Assembly (NCBI GenBank): GCA_964532225.1
Contig: CAZHHM010000002.1
Location: 1 to 64,000 of the forward strand
DNA: 64,000 nucleotides
From: CAZHHM01 sp964532225
GTDB taxonomy: Bacteria; Margulisbacteria; WOR-1; JAKLHX01
Reading direction: 5' to 3'
Shown: piece after piece, positions 48,079 to 56,474 of the stretch
How the letters are laid out: each line of letters starts with the position of its first letter
How positions within the stretch are numbered: the stretch's first letter is position 1
Notes under the pieces: generated by a model
What the model was told of the DNA's origin: nothing
Databases searched by the model: none
Seen by the model: only the letters and a program-made list of their open reading frames with translations
Made by a program: the position numbers and the translations under genes

Positions 48079-48597
48079 ATGCATCACGACAAGGAAGAGA
48101 CGACCGTGACCGCGGCTGAGCTTGAAGAGCTGAAAAAGCAGATAGACGAGAAGGAATGCAAGCTTGAGGAGCAGAAGAACCAGATACTGCGCCTTATGGC
48201 CGATTTTGACAATTTCAAGAAAAGGGCCGCCTCAGAAAGGGACGAGATCATATGCTTCAGCAACGAAGTGCTTGTCCTTGAGCTGCTCCCCATCCTTGAT
48301 AACTTCGAAAGGGCCCTGTCCCATGCCGAAAAGGACCCCGCATCCGCAAGTTCCGAGTTCATGAAAGGCATGGCTCTCATCAAGAGGCAGCTTCAGGATG
48401 TCCTTACAAAAGTGGGACTATCCCCTGTCGAGGCCATCGGGAAGCAGTTCGACCCGTACCTCCATGAAGCCGTACTGACGAGGGAAAGTGACCAGGAGGA
48501 CAACATCGTGGTTGAGGAAATGCAGAAAGGCTACAAGCTGAAAGAAAAGGTCATCAGACCGTCAATGGTAATAGTATCAAAGAAAGGAGCGAACTAG
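48079..48597 (+). CDS. grpE: Nucleotide exchange factor GrpE
   Basis: GrpE releases ADP from DnaK. The 172-aa protein has an N-terminal coiled coil (EELKKQIDEKECKLEEQKNQ) and the conserved DFDNFKKRAASERDE and LELLPILDNFERAL segments, with the beta-wing containing YKLKEKVIRPSMVIVS. I prefer the ATG at 48079, which has GGAGGAG 6 nt upstream; an ATG at 48055 overlaps the hrcA stop and may also be used. One nucleotide separates it from dnaK. Confidence 0.95.
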   Translation: MHHDKEETTVTAAELEELKKQIDEKECKLEEQKNQILRLMADFDNFKKRAASERDEIICFSNEVLVLELLPILDNFERALSHAEKDPASASSEFMKGMALIKRQLQDVLTKVGLSPVEAIGKQFDPYLHEAVLTRESDQEDNIVVEEMQKGYKLKEKVIRPSMVIVSKKGAN

Positions 48598-48598
48598 A

Positions 48599-50500
48599 AT
48601 GAGCAAGATCATCGGGATCGATCTGGGAACGACGAACAGCTGCTGCGCGGTAGTGATCGGGGGCGAACCCACCGTCATACCGAGCTCGGAAGGAGAGAGG
48701 ATAGTCCCTTCCGTAGTGGGATTCCCCAAACCTGAGGAAAGGATAGTCGGCAGGGTGGCAAAAAGACAGTCCATAACCAACCCTGAGAACACCGTCTATT
48801 CGATCAAGAGGTTCATGGGAAGGAGATACAGCGAAGTCAGCGAAGAGATGAAGCTCGTCCCCTACAAAGTAGTAGACGGTTCCGGCGGAGTTTCGGTCAG
48901 CATCAGGGACAAACAGTACTCCCCTCCCGAAATATCGGCCATGGTGCTGCAGAAGATCAAGACCGACGCCGAGGCCTATCTCGGAGAAAAAGTCTCCAAA
49001 GCCGTGATAACTGTCCCTGCCTATTTCAATGACAGCCAAAGACAGGCGACAAAGGACGCGGGCACTATCGCAGGGCTTGAAGTGGTCAGGATAATAAACG
49101 AACCGACGGCCGCGGCCCTCGCTTACGGCCTGGACAAGAAAAAAGCGGAAAAGATAGCCGTATACGACCTCGGAGGCGGCACTTTCGATATCTCCATACT
49201 TGAGATCGGGGACGGCGTGTTCGAGGTAAGATCGACCAACGGCGACACTCATCTCGGCGGGGACAATTTCGACGAGAGGATAGTGAGCTGGCTGACGGAC
49301 GAGTTCAGAAAAGAGACTGGGATCGACCTCAAGAGCGACAGGATGGCCCTCCAAAGGCTAAGGGATGCCGGAGAAAAAGCAAAATGCGAGCTTTCGACCG
49401 TATTTGAAACGGAGATAAACCTCCCGTTCATCACGGCCGACGCTTCAGGCCCGAAACATCTGGTGATCAAACTTACCAGAGCAAAGCTGGAGCAGATCGT
49501 GGACGACCTTATCCAGAGGACTCTCGGCCCTGTAAAACAGGCACTTTCCGACGCCAAGCTCTCTGCAAGCGAGATCGACGAAGTGATCCTTGTCGGTGGT
49601 CAGACCAGGACACCTAAAGTACAGCAGGCCGTTAGAGACCTTTTCGGCAAGGAACCCAACAAATCAGTGAACCCGGACGAGGTGGTGGCCGTAGGGGCCG
49701 CTCTTCAGGGAGGCGTGCTTGCGGGCGACGTCAAGGAAATGGTCCTTTTGGACGTCACTCCCCTATCGCTAGGCATCGAGACGCTCGGGAACGTCATGAC
49801 CACGCTCATCCCGAGGAACACTACCATCCCGACATCGAAGAGCGAAGTGTTCTCGACGGCTGGGGACGGCCAGACCAGCGTTGAGGTGCACGTGCTTCAG
49901 GGCGAAAGGACAATGGCAGCCGACAACAGGACACTTGGCAGGTTCCATCTGGAAGGCATCCCGGCCGCTCCAAGGGGAGTACCGCAGATCGAAGTGACCT
50001 TCGATATCGATGCCAACGGCATACTGCATGTCAGCGCCAAGGACAAGGGAACAGGTAAAGAGCAGAAGATCTCGATAACGGCATCCTCAGGGCTATCAAA
50101 AGAGGATATCGACAAGATGCAGAAAGAAGCTGCCGCCCACGAATCAGATGACAAGAAGAAGAAGGAAGAGGCCGAGCTCCGCAACCAGGCGGACAACCTC
50201 GCCTACTCTTCGGAAAAGACGCTTAAAGACCTCGGGGACAAAGTCGACTCGGTAACAAGGGATAAAGTGCTTAAAGGAATAGAGGAGCTGAAGGACGCGC
50301 TCAAAGGCACTGCTTCCGAAAAGATAAAGGCGGCATTTGAGAACCTGCAAAAGTCCGTATATGAAATGTCTTCCAAGGTCTATCAGGCGCAGCAGCCGGG
50401 CCAAGGACAAGAACAAGCTCAAGGGCAAGCTGAAGGGCCTGCTGCAGGCGGCGATGACAAGACTATCAACGCTGAGTGGAAAGAATCGGATAATAAGTAG
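48599..50500 (+). CDS. dnaK: Chaperone DnaK (Hsp70)
   Basis: The 633-aa Hsp70. IIGIDLGTTNSCCAVV at the N-terminus, VITVPAYFNDSQRQATKDAG, NEPTAAALAYGLD, YDLGGGTFDISILEI and the linker/substrate domain (LLDVTPLSLGIETLG) are all standard. The C-terminal tail is Gln/Gly rich (QQPGQGQEQAQGQA) and ends without the EEVD-like motif of eukaryotes. Regulated through CIRCE with hrcA and grpE. The stop codon TAG is directly followed by GGGGCTAGGGG word repeats; dnaJ is displaced 4 kb away. Confidence 0.98.
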   Translation: MSKIIGIDLGTTNSCCAVVIGGEPTVIPSSEGERIVPSVVGFPKPEERIVGRVAKRQSITNPENTVYSIKRFMGRRYSEVSEEMKLVPYKVVDGSGGVSVSIRDKQYSPPEISAMVLQKIKTDAEAYLGEKVSKAVITVPAYFNDSQRQATKDAGTIAGLEVVRIINEPTAAALAYGLDKKKAEKIAVYDLGGGTFDISILEIGDGVFEVRSTNGDTHLGGDNFDERIVSWLTDEFRKETGIDLKSDRMALQRLRDAGEKAKCELSTVFETEINLPFITADASGPKHLVIKLTRAKLEQIVDDLIQRTLGPVKQALSDAKLSASEIDEVILVGGQTRTPKVQQAVRDLFGKEPNKSVNPDEVVAVGAALQGGVLAGDVKEMVLLDVTPLSLGIETLGNVMTTLIPRNTTIPTSKSEVFSTAGDGQTSVEVHVLQGERTMAADNRTLGRFHLEGIPAAPRGVPQIEVTFDIDANGILHVSAKDKGTGKEQKISITASSGLSKEDIDKMQKEAAAHESDDKKKKEEAELRNQADNLAYSSEKTLKDLGDKVDSVTRDKVLKGIEELKDALKGTASEKIKAAFENLQKSVYEMSSKVYQAQQPGQGQEQAQGQAEGPAAGGDDKTINAEWKESDNK

Positions 50501-50577
50501 CAGATAGGGGCTAGGGGCTGGGGACTGGGGGATAGAAAACTCAGTTCACTAGCCCCTAGCCACCAGCCCCTTCTCCC
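50501..50577. repeat. GGGGCTAGGGGCT inverted word repeat
   Basis: GGCTAGGGGCT (50509-50519) pairs with AGCCCCTAGCC (50551-50561), 11 bp. It fills the gap between the convergent stops of dnaK and the CheD-like gene; both TAG stops abut the words. A related CTAGCCCCTAGCCCC lies inside rsmE. Confidence 0.8.
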
Positions 50578-51543
50578 CTACTTAACCACCACCGTCTGCC
50601 TTGTCTGGACCTTATCCCCTGCTATTAGCGTGCAGTTATACACTCCGCTGTTCTCTCCTGAAGCATCCCAGGTTACCGAAGACGTTCCTGGTTGCAGGTT
50701 GGCAAGTTCGAAAGTTTTGACTGTGCGGCCGAGCATATCCGTTATAACTAACTTTGCTTCTGTGCTGTTTGTTTTAAAGGGTATCGAGGTCGTACCTGTT
50801 GCCGGATTTGGATAGTTCTGGAACAGCTCCAATGTTATCTTGTCAGAAGGAGCATTAAAATCATCAGGCGAATTGTCGCCCCATATCTTGGAATGAGGCA
50901 GCATGGTCCTTCCTCTGCTCAGATAAGAGAACCCTCTCTTCACCTCTTCGCCGCAATCATCGAACGTGTATAGTTCCCCGTCCGATGCGTCCAATACGAA
51001 CTGGTATTCCCTGTCAGATGTTAGAACGATCCTCTCTTTATAGTCCGCTTCTTGTATGCCGTACTTCTCAAGTTCGGCAGTCATGCTGTTAACAAGGTCT
51101 ACTGAGAACTGGATATTGCCGTCCCCTCCTATCATCCTCACCTCTAGATGCTCCGTATCGGCCCCCATTTTCTTGAGAGCATCAAACATCTCTTTCATCC
51201 CCTCTTCAACATAGGTACCCGCGTCAAAATGCGCCATCATCCCGGAACCGGTCGTTCTATCGTACAGGGTCAGCATTACGCATGTATTGACGCTCATCGT
51301 GAAGGCTTTGTTGAATTTGGCATGCCCGCTTTTTATGAGCATATAGCTCCTCTGGCCTATCATGCAGTATCCCTGGTCCTGAAAAGAATCAGGTATGAAC
51401 GGTATCGACTTTCTTGAGATCTTTTGTAGAGAAGGTCGGTCAATATCAGACACCCTCGTTGCCCCGTCACTCACGACCCTTGCCGGGACCGATGTCTGAC
51501 AATTATCAACAACAGGCCTATGAAAGCCCCTTATTGTGGTCAT
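50578..51543 (-). CDS. CheD-like deamidase domain with FlgD-like C-terminal tail
   Basis: A 321-aa two-domain protein. Residues about 60-210 match the CheD deamidase fold: TMSVNTCVMLTLYDR and GSGMMAHFDAGT, with T82, C88 and H105 at the spacings of the CheD catalytic Thr-Cys-His (6 and 17 residues), then FDALKKMGADTEHLEVRMIGG (CheD: GA...l.AKl.GGA). The C-terminal 85 residues (NYPNPATGTTSIPF to the end) are a FlgD-like Ig/type IX sorting-like tail shared with the next two genes. There is no signal peptide. Glutamine deamidation of an unknown protein is inferred. A -10-like TAGAAT lies 15 nt before the ATG. Confidence 0.75.
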   Translation of the reverse strand: MTTIRGFHRPVVDNCQTSVPARVVSDGATRVSDIDRPSLQKISRKSIPFIPDSFQDQGYCMIGQRSYMLIKSGHAKFNKAFTMSVNTCVMLTLYDRTTGSGMMAHFDAGTYVEEGMKEMFDALKKMGADTEHLEVRMIGGDGNIQFSVDLVNSMTAELEKYGIQEADYKERIVLTSDREYQFVLDASDGELYTFDDCGEEVKRGFSYLSRGRTMLPHSKIWGDNSPDDFNAPSDKITLELFQNYPNPATGTTSIPFKTNSTEAKLVITDMLGRTVKTFELANLQPGTSSVTWDASGENSGVYNCTLIAGDKVQTRQTVVVK

Positions 51544-51599
51544 AGTTGTTCTTCTGATATTCTATCGTTGAAAGTACTTAAGAAATTGCATGAAAGAAA

Positions 51600-51635
51600 G
51601 GGTACAGAAGAAAAGAATAATTTCTGACTGTACCC
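51600..51635 (-). terminator. Hairpin downstream of the 419-aa paralogue gene
   Basis: GGGTACAG and CTGTACCC (8 bp) with a 20-nt loop, followed on the minus strand by CTTTCTTTC; 20 nt after the stop codon. Weak terminator. Confidence 0.55.
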
Positions 51636-51655
51636 CGTCCCCTGTTCCCTATTCC

Positions 51656-52915
51656 CTACTTCACCAACGTCATCTGCCTCGTCTGGACCTTGTCCCCGGC
51701 TATCAGAGTGCAGTTATACACTCCGCTGTTCTCACCTGAAGCATCCCAGGTCACGGAATTGGTTCCAGGTTGCAGGTTGGCAAGTTCAAAGGTTTTCACT
51801 GTTCTACCAAGCACGTCACTTATTACAACCTTTGCATCCCCTGCTTTAGGCAGAGAAAAGCTTATCGTCGTAACAGGATTGAACGGGTTAGGATAGTTCT
51901 GCTTGAGTGAAAACAGCATTTCCGCCTGTTCTCCCTCAACATCAGTAGTCGGGCAGCCGTTAAGCGTGGCAAGGTATTTGATATATTCAAGGCCTTTTTT
52001 GTATTCGTCTGATGCATTTTCTGCACCAAATGCCATTATATGGACCACACTCGGCATTACTTCTTTCCATCTGCAGTCCACAAAGGGGATATACTCACCT
52101 CTCGGCGAACCACCCTTTTGATAAGGTTTGACATATAGGTCAAGGTTCGCAAAATTAAGCATATAATATGTACCCCACGTGCTTCCACTTGATCCGATAG
52201 TTCTGTCGTCCGCAAAGGCCTCAAATCCGGATGTGTCAAAGTTCATTCTGATCTGGGAATGATATGATCGATCACTGCTTATGCTTTTAAAGAATGCCGT
52301 CGTGAAAGGGATGTCTTCCTGCCATTTAACTCCCAGAAAACGGTCTATCGGACTATCGGGGATCAAAGGTTTTATATCTCCACTCGCGGTTGCAAGCATT
52401 CCTTTGGCATAAAGAATATAGTCCTCAACAGCCCCCAGTTCAGGATAGTCTTCTTTGAGATACGACAGGGTTTGAGCAACATAATCAAGGACATCGCCGG
52501 CACTGTGCTCGTTAAAACCGAAAAAAGATCCCTTCGGGTACAATTGGTCATAAGGAAGACTTATATACCTGTAGGGATTGCTTGAGATCGTTATGATCCC
52601 TTTGGTTATATTGAACTCCAAAGGACTGGGCATCATATCGGTCCTTATTGCATCGTGCCTGAGGATATACGCTCCATTCTCCTCTTCGATAGTCAGCTTT
52701 GCTCTAATATATGTGCCGGACTGTTTTTCAAAGACCCGTCCTTGAAAATACTCCAGATCATATGGTATATGCATCTTGTCTTTTGGGATCGGCAATCCTT
52801 GTGCCGCTTGAGCGGTCGGCCTCTGGACATCGGCAACTTTCTTCGGATCCTCGCCTCTTTCGATAGAACCTGCAACCTGCAACCTTGAACCTGAAACTGC
52901 ATTGACATTGATCAT
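51656..52915 (-). CDS. Modular protein with FlgD-like tail, paralogue A (419 aa)
   Basis: A 419-aa protein of three parts. Residues 1-40 (INVNAVSGSRLQVAGS, then IERGEDPKKVADVQRPTA) are almost the same as in the 53036-54298 protein. The core (about 45-330) is a unique domain distantly related to that of the paralogue (DLEYFQGRVFE and NGAYIL versus DMDYYAGEEFE and KGAYFV). The tail NYPNPFNPVTTISFSL to the end is the FlgD-like Ig domain used as a type IX sorting signal in many phyla. No signal peptide is visible, which is odd for such a tail. GGAG precedes the ATG. Function unknown. Confidence 0.8.
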   Translation of the reverse strand: MINVNAVSGSRLQVAGSIERGEDPKKVADVQRPTAQAAQGLPIPKDKMHIPYDLEYFQGRVFEKQSGTYIRAKLTIEEENGAYILRHDAIRTDMMPSPLEFNITKGIITISSNPYRYISLPYDQLYPKGSFFGFNEHSAGDVLDYVAQTLSYLKEDYPELGAVEDYILYAKGMLATASGDIKPLIPDSPIDRFLGVKWQEDIPFTTAFFKSISSDRSYHSQIRMNFDTSGFEAFADDRTIGSSGSTWGTYYMLNFANLDLYVKPYQKGGSPRGEYIPFVDCRWKEVMPSVVHIMAFGAENASDEYKKGLEYIKYLATLNGCPTTDVEGEQAEMLFSLKQNYPNPFNPVTTISFSLPKAGDAKVVISDVLGRTVKTFELANLQPGTNSVTWDASGENSGVYNCTLIAGDKVQTRQMTLVK

Positions 52916-52955
52916 ATTTAGCTCCCCCCTTTTGAAAGCTATTTTGATCCGTATC

Positions 52956-52991
52956 GCAGCTCGCCTGCCTGCCGGCAGGCAGGCAGCTCGC
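52956..52991. repeat. Palindrome with flanking 9-bp duplication
   Basis: GCAGCTCGC at 52956-52964 and 52983-52991 flanks CTGCCTGCCGGCAGGCAG, the same palindrome core as at 15852-15871. The duplication looks like a target-site duplication of a tiny insertion. Confidence 0.75.
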
Positions 52992-53035
52992 CCGGATTTT
53001 CCGGAAACGAACTGCGAGCTGCCAACTGCCAGCTG

Positions 53036-54298
53036 CTACTTAACCAGCGCCATCTGCCTCGTCTGGACCTTGTCCCCGGCTATCAGAGTGCAGTTATACA
53101 CTCCGCTGTTCTCACCTGAAGCATCCCAGGTTACCTGATGCGTTCCCGGCTCAAGACCGCCAAGTTCATAAGACTTGACCGTTCTTCCGAGAGTGTCGGT
53201 TATCATGATCTTTACGTCAGAGCGTTGAGCAAGCGAAAATGCTATCGTAGTTACAGGATTGAACGGGTTAGGATAGTTCTGCTTGAGCTCGAATGCCGCT
53301 TCCACCGCGCCCCCTTCTACCCCTGTCACATCGCATCTCTTGAACTGCTCGATGTACTTCAGGTAGTCGTAGAGCCGCAAACCTTCAGGTGTAGGTTTAA
53401 CGGCATTGACCAGTGAAGCGTGCTTCTGCATTAATCTCAGCTCTTGCGCCCAGTTACATGAATAAAGCGGTACAGGTTCCGGAAGAACTATGTTGCTCGG
53501 AAATCCTTTGTCCACATAGATCGTGAGGTCCAGGAGGTCCAGAGCATGATGATATTTCCATTTTGGACCCGGAGTCTGATCTATCCAATATGTTTCTATT
53601 GTGAATGTGTTGCGGCTCTCATTATACTTTGATGTGATCCAGGAATAGAAGGTCGTCCTTGGAGTATCAATTTCCCGTCCGTCAGCAAAGAACAGCAGCT
53701 GCTCGCTCCAATCGGTGCAGATGAACCATGGTATCTTAGGGACTATCCCTGTTTTCCCAAGTTCTCCCGCCGGCAGCTTAGCAATGAGCATTGACAGATA
53801 ATCTATCGTCTTTTGCGCATCTGCTGCTCCGCTTCCTTTGGCAACTTCCTGGACGTAAGAAAGCATTGTTGCCAGGTAGTCGGCTCCATTTTCTTTATGA
53901 ACGAGAGTTTTTTGATAAGGCAATGCGCACCAGTCAACTTTGCTGCCAATACCAGATGAATACTCTATCGTCATTATGGTGCCGTTCGTCAGGTCAAAGT
54001 TGAAATTCCATGTTTTGCCCAGTGATTTCTTTTCAAGGTAAACAAAATAGGCGCCTTTATCCTCCGTGATGCTCAGCAGGAACTTGCTGTTCGAAACCGG
54101 ATCGGTATACTCGAACTCTTCCCCGGCATAGTAGTCCATATCTCCCGGAAAATACATTTTGTCGGCAGGGATCGGCGCTTTAGCAGCCTGCGGAGCGGTC
54201 GGCCTCTGGACATCGGCAACTTTCTTCGGATCCTCGCCTCTTTCGATAGAACCTGCAACCTGCAACCTTGAACCTGAAACTGCATTGACATTGATCAT
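53036..54298 (-). CDS. Modular protein with FlgD-like tail, paralogue B (420 aa)
   Basis: Paralogue of the 51656-52915 protein: same N-terminal module (123 nt around the start are identical between the two genes), a diverged core with many aromatic residues (WFICTDWSEQLLFF), and the same FlgD-like tail (81 identical nt near the 3' end). No signal peptide, GGAG before the ATG. The stop codon TAG is followed at once by CAGCTGGCAGTTGGCAGCTC words. The mix of identical ends and diverged middles suggests recent conversion between copies. Function unknown. Confidence 0.8.
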   Translation of the reverse strand: MINVNAVSGSRLQVAGSIERGEDPKKVADVQRPTAPQAAKAPIPADKMYFPGDMDYYAGEEFEYTDPVSNSKFLLSITEDKGAYFVYLEKKSLGKTWNFNFDLTNGTIMTIEYSSGIGSKVDWCALPYQKTLVHKENGADYLATMLSYVQEVAKGSGAADAQKTIDYLSMLIAKLPAGELGKTGIVPKIPWFICTDWSEQLLFFADGREIDTPRTTFYSWITSKYNESRNTFTIETYWIDQTPGPKWKYHHALDLLDLTIYVDKGFPSNIVLPEPVPLYSCNWAQELRLMQKHASLVNAVKPTPEGLRLYDYLKYIEQFKRCDVTGVEGGAVEAAFELKQNYPNPFNPVTTIAFSLAQRSDVKIMITDTLGRTVKSYELGGLEPGTHQVTWDASGENSGVYNCTLIAGDKVQTRQMALVK

Positions 54299-54301
54299 AT
54301 T

Positions 54302-54560
54302 TAGCTCCCCCCTTTAAGAGCTGAAACGTTGGGAGCACCGAACCTCCATCCTGCCCCCCCCTACGGGTATATATCGTGAATTTTCAGCGGAAATTTCATG
54401 TGATCAGGAAAGCAGAAGAAAGGGTCCCGTCTGCCTCTAGGACACGGTTTGCTTAACTTCGTCCGCTAAGATATTCTTCGGTCATTCCAGTCAGTCTCCC
54501 CTTACAGTCTTTCAATACAGTCTCCCCAATACAGTCTCCCCAAAACCGTCTCCCTCAAAC
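54302..54560. repeat. Repeat-bearing spacer before dnaJ
   Basis: No gene. 54424-54490 is a diverged copy of the 69-bp family (TCTGCCTCTAGGACACGGTT); 54491-54555 is a run of CAATACAGTCTCCCC words like those at 25862-26005. The dnaJ promoter follows immediately. Confidence 0.75.
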
Positions 54561-54563
54561 TGC

Positions 54564-54569
54564 TATAAT
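54564..54569 (+). promoter_or_regulatory. Extended -10 promoter of dnaJ
   Basis: TG-C-TATAAT ending 6 nt before the ATG. No CIRCE and no ribosome site, so dnaJ is not under the same operator as hrcA-grpE-dnaK. Confidence 0.7.
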
Positions 54570-54575
54570 TAACTC

Positions 54576-55661
54576 ATGCCCTCCAAAGACTATTATTCAT
54601 CCCTCGGCGTGTCAAAGAACGCGTCACAGGACGAGATAAAAGCGGCCTTCAGGAAGCTTGCAAGGCAATATCATCCCGACATAAATAAAGACCCGGGTGC
54701 AACAGATAAGTTCAAGGAAATAAATGAAGCCTACCAGGTGCTCGGCGACCCCAAAAAAAGACAGCAGTTCGACACCTACGGTTCTGTAGGAAACGATCTT
54801 GGCGGGTTCAACATGAACGAGATAAACCTCGAAGACCTTTTTCAGGGTTTTGCGGGTGGCGGAGGAGGAGCTTTCGGGGATGTTTTTGAGACGTTCTTCG
54901 GCGGCGGAGGAGGCCGCAGACAGCAGACAGGACCTCAACCCGGTAATGACCTAAGATATGATATGCATCTCGACCTTGAAGAGGCATTCTCCGGAGGCGA
55001 AAAGGAGATAGAGTTCGAACACTTTGAAAAATGCTCTCCGTGCAAAGGTTCAGGTTCCGAGGCCGGCTCGGGGACAAAGAAATGCTCATCCTGCAACGGC
55101 ACCGGACAGGTAAGGCATGCGACAAGGACCATATTCGGCAGTTTCCAGCAGATAGCTCCCTGTGCCGCTTGCGCAGGTCGCGGCGAAATAGTAGAAAAGC
55201 CCTGTAAAACCTGCAGAGGCACCGGAAGGACAAGGGTCAAAACAAAAAGGAAGGTCGAGGTCCCGGCAGGCATTGACCACGGCTACAGGTTGAGGGTCGG
55301 AGGTGCCGGCGATGTAGGCGAAAGAGGCGGACGCGCGGGCGATCTTTATGTTTTCATAACCGTAAAGCCCGACAAGAAGTTCAAACGTCAGGGCAATGAC
55401 CTTTTTGTGCTTGAAAAAGTGGATTTTGTCAGTGCCATACTGGGAGACGAGATAACCGTTCCCATGTTCGACGGGGATATAAAGGTCAAGGTACAGCCCG
55501 GAACACAGCCCAATACCGTGATCAGGGTAAAAGGCAAAGGGATGCCCCACCTGCAGAGCAGGAGCAGAGGCGACCTGTTCGTCGAGGTGCAGGTAGAGAT
55601 ACCGACCAGACTGTCTAAAGAGCAGACAGAGCTGTTAAAGAAGATAAAAGGGTTGAAATGA
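54576..55661 (+). CDS. dnaJ: Chaperone DnaJ (Hsp40)
   Basis: DnaJ stimulates DnaK ATPase and delivers substrates. The 361-aa protein has the J-domain with HPD (RQYHPDINKD, about 31-40), a Gly/Phe-rich region with FAGGGGGAFGD, four zinc motifs (CSPCKGSG, CSSCNGTG, CAACAGRG, CKTCRGTG) and the C-terminal substrate domains. It is a complete type I DnaJ. It is separated from dnaK by three minus-strand genes and has its own leaderless-type promoter. The stop overlaps the rsmE start (ATGA). Confidence 0.97.
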   Translation: MPSKDYYSSLGVSKNASQDEIKAAFRKLARQYHPDINKDPGATDKFKEINEAYQVLGDPKKRQQFDTYGSVGNDLGGFNMNEINLEDLFQGFAGGGGGAFGDVFETFFGGGGGRRQQTGPQPGNDLRYDMHLDLEEAFSGGEKEIEFEHFEKCSPCKGSGSEAGSGTKKCSSCNGTGQVRHATRTIFGSFQQIAPCAACAGRGEIVEKPCKTCRGTGRTRVKTKRKVEVPAGIDHGYRLRVGGAGDVGERGGRAGDLYVFITVKPDKKFKRQGNDLFVLEKVDFVSAILGDEITVPMFDGDIKVKVQPGTQPNTVIRVKGKGMPHLQSRSRGDLFVEVQVEIPTRLSKEQTELLKKIKGLK

Positions 55662-56404
55662 TACGACTGTTCGTTCCTAAAGAGCAGCTGGCAGTTAGCA
55701 GCTCGCAGCTGGCCGTACAGGGAACTGACGTAAATTACCTTAAGAACGTAATGAGGCTTGGGCCCGGAGATGAGATCGTCTGCTTTGACGGTTCAGGGAC
55801 AGAATACCTTTCGAAGATAGCTTCATACGAAAAAGAAAAAGCCATTCTGGAAATAGTTACTACAAGAAAACCCGACATCGAGTCCCCTATCAGGATAACT
55901 TTGGCCCAGGGACTGCCTAAAGGCCAAAAGATGGATGACATCGTAAGGCAGACAACCGAGCTCGGAGTAGCAGAGATCATACCTGTGATCACCGAAAGGT
56001 CTATCGGCAAAGGCGACAAACATGAGAGATGGCAAAAGATCGCCAAAGAAGCCGCGGAGCAGTCGGGCCGCACATCTGTCCCGACGATCAGCAAAGTGAC
56101 AAAATTTAAGGATTTCCTGGCTACCGGCCACTGGCTGCCCGGCTCCCTGCATATAATGGCTTGGGAATCCGAACGCACTGCAACATTAAGGTCCGTTTTA
56201 TCCGAACTAGCCCCTAGCCCCGAGACCCCGGCATCTATCTGCGTTCTCATCGGCCCCGAAGGCGGCTTTTCTCAGAAAGAGGCCGAAGAAGCAAAGGATG
56301 CCGGGTTTATCCCCGTTTCTCTGGGAAAGACGATCTTACGAACAGAAACAGCCGGACCGTCTGTTATTTCAATGCTTAACTATCATTTCTGGAAGCAAAA
56401 ATAG
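55658..56404 (+). CDS. rsmE: 16S rRNA m3U1498 methyltransferase
   Basis: RsmE methylates U1498 of 16S rRNA. The 248-aa SPOUT protein shows RLGPGDEIVCFDGSG in the N-terminal PUA-like domain and the trefoil-knot signatures TLAQGLPKGQKMDDIVRQTT, RWQKIAKEAAEQSGRT, LIGPEGGFSQKEAE and LGKTILRTETAG. Two repeat words lie inside the gene: CAGCTGGCAGTTAGCAGCTC near codon 9 and CTAGCCCCTAGCCCC near codon 185; both are read in frame and fall in loops. The gene is coupled to dnaJ, a common order. Confidence 0.95.
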   Translation: MIRLFVPKEQLAVSSSQLAVQGTDVNYLKNVMRLGPGDEIVCFDGSGTEYLSKIASYEKEKAILEIVTTRKPDIESPIRITLAQGLPKGQKMDDIVRQTTELGVAEIIPVITERSIGKGDKHERWQKIAKEAAEQSGRTSVPTISKVTKFKDFLATGHWLPGSLHIMAWESERTATLRSVLSELAPSPETPASICVLIGPEGGFSQKEAEEAKDAGFIPVSLGKTILRTETAGPSVISMLNYHFWKQK

Positions 56405-56474
56405 CATGAAATCCGTGGATCATTATACCGATAGTAATATAGCTGACAATTTGGCACAAAAAGGAGACGAAGGA

